Assembly: GCF_027923555.1 (NCBI RefSeq)
Contig: NZ_AP025523.1
Span: 3,290,484 to 3,354,483 of the forward strand
Source of the DNA: Vulcanimicrobium alpinum
GTDB lineage: Bacteria; Vulcanimicrobiota; Vulcanimicrobiia; Vulcanimicrobiales; Vulcanimicrobiaceae
DNA length: 64,000 bases
Direction: 5' to 3'
The notes under the pieces were generated by a model that was not told where the DNA came from, ran no database searches, and worked only from the letters and a program-made list of their open reading frames with translations. A program made the position numbers and the translations under genes. Of the stretch, positions 61,915-64,000 are shown one piece after another; the stretch's first letter is position 1, and each line of letters begins with the position of its first letter.

Positions 61915-61928
61915 CTAGGTTCCGGCGT

Positions 61929-62107
61929 AGCGATCATCTTACCAGGCTCATGCATACGGGCTCGTCGCAGACGGCCCACGATTCCGTTCGGCTGATCGCT
62001 TGGAGGTTGGTGCGAGCGCCAATCTGAGCTACGGGCTCTTGGGCCCAGGCGTGACGACGGCGCTCGACACCGCGTAGGGGGATGATTCGTTCGAGTCATC
62101 CCCCTAC
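61929..62107 (-). ncRNA. IS110 bridge RNA (predicted)
   Basis: On the minus strand three folds follow each other. (1) A perfect 12-bp stem-loop: 62107-62096 with 62085-62074. (2) A target loop closed by GAGCGCC (62065-62059) and GGCGCTC (62020-62014); its left side holds GTCACGC (plus 62055-62049) and its right side AGCTCAG (plus 62030-62024), with a GGGC/GCCC hairpin between. (3) A donor loop closed by AGCGATCA (62000-61993) and TGATCGCT (61936-61929), with ACGGAATC (61987-61980) and ATGAG (61951-61947) as the two sides and another GGGC/GCCC hairpin. Together about 179 nt, close to the known IS621 bridge RNA size. Confidence 0.82.
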
Positions 62108-62159
62108 CCCATCATATGAGCGTGACGGTGCTCAGAGCGCAGCTTGGACGATACGCGCC

Positions 62160-62393
62160 TCAGACGGACGGTGCTGCGTCAGCGCGGCGCAGCCAGGCTG
62201 CCAGACGCGACCACGTCCCGCAGGCCGGGGACTGCGCGCTGGGCTCTTCCGTGCGCAGTGACGGGTAGAGCCGGTCGATGTCGAGCGCGCCGCCTCGGCG
62301 GACGGGCTCGTCGTCGCGACGGGCCGGCGAGAACGATGAGGGCCGCAGGCCGAAACGGACGGACGCGGCGACGGGGTCGGTCGAGTAGATCAT
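62160..62393 (-). CDS. Small hypothetical protein
   Basis: A 77-residue basic protein: STDPVAASVRFGLRPSSFSP, ARRDDEPVRRGGALDIDRLY and AWLRRADAAPSV. No family recognised and no membrane segment. The ATG at 62393 is preceded by GAGGAG with eight bases spacing, the strongest ribosome site in this part, which supports a real gene. It is divergent from the STAND-ATPase at 62528 and its stop lies 40 bp from the IS110 edge, so its downstream part might once have been longer. Confidence 0.5.
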   Translation of the reverse strand: MIYSTDPVAASVRFGLRPSSFSPARRDDEPVRRGGALDIDRLYPSLRTEEPSAQSPACGTWSRLAAWLRRADAAPSV

Positions 62394-62527
62394 CGCAGGT
62401 GCTCCTCGGTGTGCGGGGGTGATGCGAGAAGCGTAGGGACGCGCCGCGCGCCGGGGATGCGGGCTACCACCTATATTCGCGATCGGCGGTACCTTGGTCG
62501 GCGGCGGCGAACGAGCGATGCGGCGAC

Positions 62528-64000
62528 ATGATTGATGCGCGTGGCGCCCTGGTCGGCCGGGACGCCCTCCTTAACCGCCTCGGCGGAACGCTGCACGAGG
62601 CCGCGCTTGGACGGTGCTCTCATCGTGCTCACCGGCGAAGCCGGGGTCGGCAAGACATCGATCGCGGAAGCCTGCGCGACCGACGGTGCCGCGCGCGGCT
62701 TCCATGTCCTCAGCGTCGCGAACTACCACTCGGCGCGGGCGCCCTTCGGCCCGTTCTTAGAGGTGATGCGGATGCTCGCGCGCGAGCGGCCCGAGGCGGT
62801 CCCGGCGGCCGCTGGCGATCGGCTCGTGTTCGAACGCTTCATCGGGACCGCGCCCGTAGCCGGATCCGAACAGCCGCTCGATAAGCGCCGCTTCTTCGTC
62901 GTCGCCGCCGAGGTGCTCGAACGCTCCGCCGCGGTCACGCCGCTGCTCGCGATCGTCGAAGACGCCCATTGGTCCGATCCGGAGAGCCTGGAGTTCCTGC
63001 GCTTTTTCGCGCCGCGTCTCGCAACGGCACCGATCGTCGTGATCGTGACGCTTCGTACCGACGCCGACGATGACGCCCTCGCCGTGCAGATCGACGCGCT
63101 CTCGCGCCTGCCCGTCACGCAGCGCCACACGGTGACGCCGCTCGACGATCGCTCGCTGCTCACGATCATCACGCTCTCCGCGCCGAACGTCTCTCTCGAC
63201 GCCGAGAACGCCGCGGCCCTATGCCGGCGCGCGGAGGGCAATCCGCTCATCGCACTCGAGCTCGCGCGCGACGCCGCTTCGGGCGCCCCGCTGCCGTCGT
63301 CGTTCGTCACCGCGATCGGTGCGCGTTTGCGCAACCTGCAGCCCTCGGAACGAACCGCGATCGAAGCGGCGTCGGTCGTCGGGAGAACGTTCGCGTTCAG
63401 CGACCTCCAAGCGCTGCTGAACCTGCCGCGAACGACGCTGATCTCGGCGATTCGCGGCGCGCGTGACGCCGGGATCGTCGAAGAGACGGCGATCGGGTTT
63501 GCGTTTCGACACGAACGCCTGCGCGAAGCGGTCGAGACCCGCATGCTCGCGGTCGAGCGTTCCGATCTTCACCGTCGACGCGCGCTCGCGCTCGAGGCGC
63601 TCGGCGGCGACGCGGCGCTGCTGGCGATGCATTGGGCGGCTGCCAACGAACCGGCGCGCGCCGCGCCGTTTGCCGAACGCGCCGGCGACGAAGCGATGGC
63701 GCGCGATGCCTTCGCGACCGCACGCGCACGCTATCGCGAGGCGCTCGCGGGATCGGACGACGACGCGGCCGTGCGCCTCGAACCAAAGCTCGCGCGCGCG
63801 TCGGAATCGCTCGGCGACGCAGCGGGCGCGGCGCGCTGGTACGATGCGGCGGCGCAACGCGCCCGCGCGGCCGGCACGGACGACGGGCGATGGCGACTGC
63901 GCGCTGCGGATTCGCAGTACCGCGCCGGGCACCGCGACGAAGCGATGGCGGCGGTGCGGCTGCTGCTCGCGGAGACGGCCGACGCGTCACTACAGTTCGA
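62528..64000 (+). CDS. STAND/AAA ATPase regulator (LuxR/MalT-like), partial and frameshifted
   Basis: The 5' part of a large ATPase regulator that continues beyond the window. An ATG at 62528 begins IDARGALVGRDALLNRLGGT, the usual entry of such proteins, but the P-loop is in the next frame: IVLTGEAGVGKTSIAEACA, from about 62607 and open to the window end. A one-base error near 62606 separates them; a TTG at 62607 would lose the entry motif. Walker B is LLAIVEDAHWSDPESLEFL. Then come a winged-helix-like domain and a helical repeat region (LHRRRALALEALGGDAALLA and later TPR-like hairpins). These proteins act as signal-gated transcription regulators, usually ending in a LuxR helix-turn-helix outside this window. 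Confidence 0.78.

Larger units (their letters stand above)
59611..62120 (-). mobile_element. IS110-family insertion element in a REP-like repeat
   Basis: The element lies between CGCTTCGACAAGCTC-AG at 59610 and CGTGAC at 62121; joining them restores the repeat consensus. The dinucleotide AG on the plus strand (CT on the minus strand) stands at both edges (59609-59610, 62119-62120), matching the CT core used by IS621-type IS110 elements, which have no terminal inverted repeats. The element carries the recombinase (59626-60579), a bridge-RNA-like end (61929-62107) and an IS5-type insertion (60598-61914). Without that insertion it is about 1.19 kb. Confidence 0.88.

Noticed and set aside
1-64000. 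CRISPR arrays, tRNA or rRNA genes
   Set aside because: No regularly spaced direct repeats, no tRNA cloverleaf with CCA-like end and no rRNA stretch was noticed in a visual reading; a tRNA scan would settle this.

Overview
This is a high-GC (about two-thirds G+C), gene-dense bacterial chromosome segment with long stop-free antisense frames, frequent GTG and TTG starts, and many genes joined by 1-4 bp ATGA/GTGA/TGATG overlaps. Several promoters sit so close to a start codon that the transcripts would be leaderless. The aerobic aromatic-CoA genes, proteobacterial-type phosphoribulokinase with transketolase and class I aldolase, split LigD/Ku and DUF2723 protein suggest a free-living aerobic heterotroph with some Calvin-cycle capacity. 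A soil candidate-phylum lineage such as Eremiobacterota/Vulcanimicrobiota or an actinobacterium-like organism would fit, but no rRNA is present and I hold the phylum only as a guess.

Layout. 1-5.5 kb: partial EamA transporter, trypsin-like protease, cupin, secreted lipoprotein with an apparent frameshift, large zinc metalloprotease. 5.6-13.4 kb: SDR divergent from a TetR regulator that leads an RND efflux operon, then an MFS exporter and the C-terminal remnant of a sedolisin protease. 13.4-21.3 kb: AhpD-like and NTF2-like genes divergent from TetR/CoA-transferase; then a minus-strand acyl-CoA dehydrogenase / histidine phosphatase / APH-kinase / SDR set resembling a dissected ACAD10/11, followed by two decayed genes. 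21.3-27.4 kb: Uma2 nuclease, then a minus-strand operon reading three small proteins, LigD (phosphoesterase-ligase), LigD polymerase (frameshifted), Ku and a three-gene Co-type nitrile hydratase / thiocyanate hydrolase-like enzyme. 27.5-36 kb: two polytopic membrane proteins, SerA, phosphoribulokinase and transketolase, and a class I aldolase. 36-40.8 kb: sulfite reductase co-transcribed with a PhnCDE-type ABC importer, preceded by a Cys-Cys-Cys leader peptide and an intrinsic terminator, which together look like a cysteine attenuator. 40.8-52.9 kb: livKHMGF importer divergent from a seven-gene 2-aminobenzoyl-CoA (or salicylyl-CoA) catabolic operon. 53-59.5 kb: histidine phosphatase, cupredoxin/phosphoesterase/ECF sigma/anti-sigma operon, a secreted protein, alaS. 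59.5-62.1 kb: an IS110-family element inserted into a REP-like repeat, with a readable bridge RNA, itself interrupted by an IS5-type element. 62.1-64 kb: a small hypothetical gene and a partial STAND-ATPase regulator with a frameshift.

The strongest findings are (i) the IS110 bridge RNA, whose target guides match the very repeat it sits in and whose left donor guide matches the element's own end; (ii) the polycysteine leader plus terminator in front of sulfite reductase; (iii) a three-subunit nitrile hydratase-like enzyme fused by operon structure to the NHEJ repair genes; (iv) overlapping leaderless divergent promoters. At least five coding sequences carry apparent frameshifts or stops, so either this segment is decaying in places or the assembly has indel errors.
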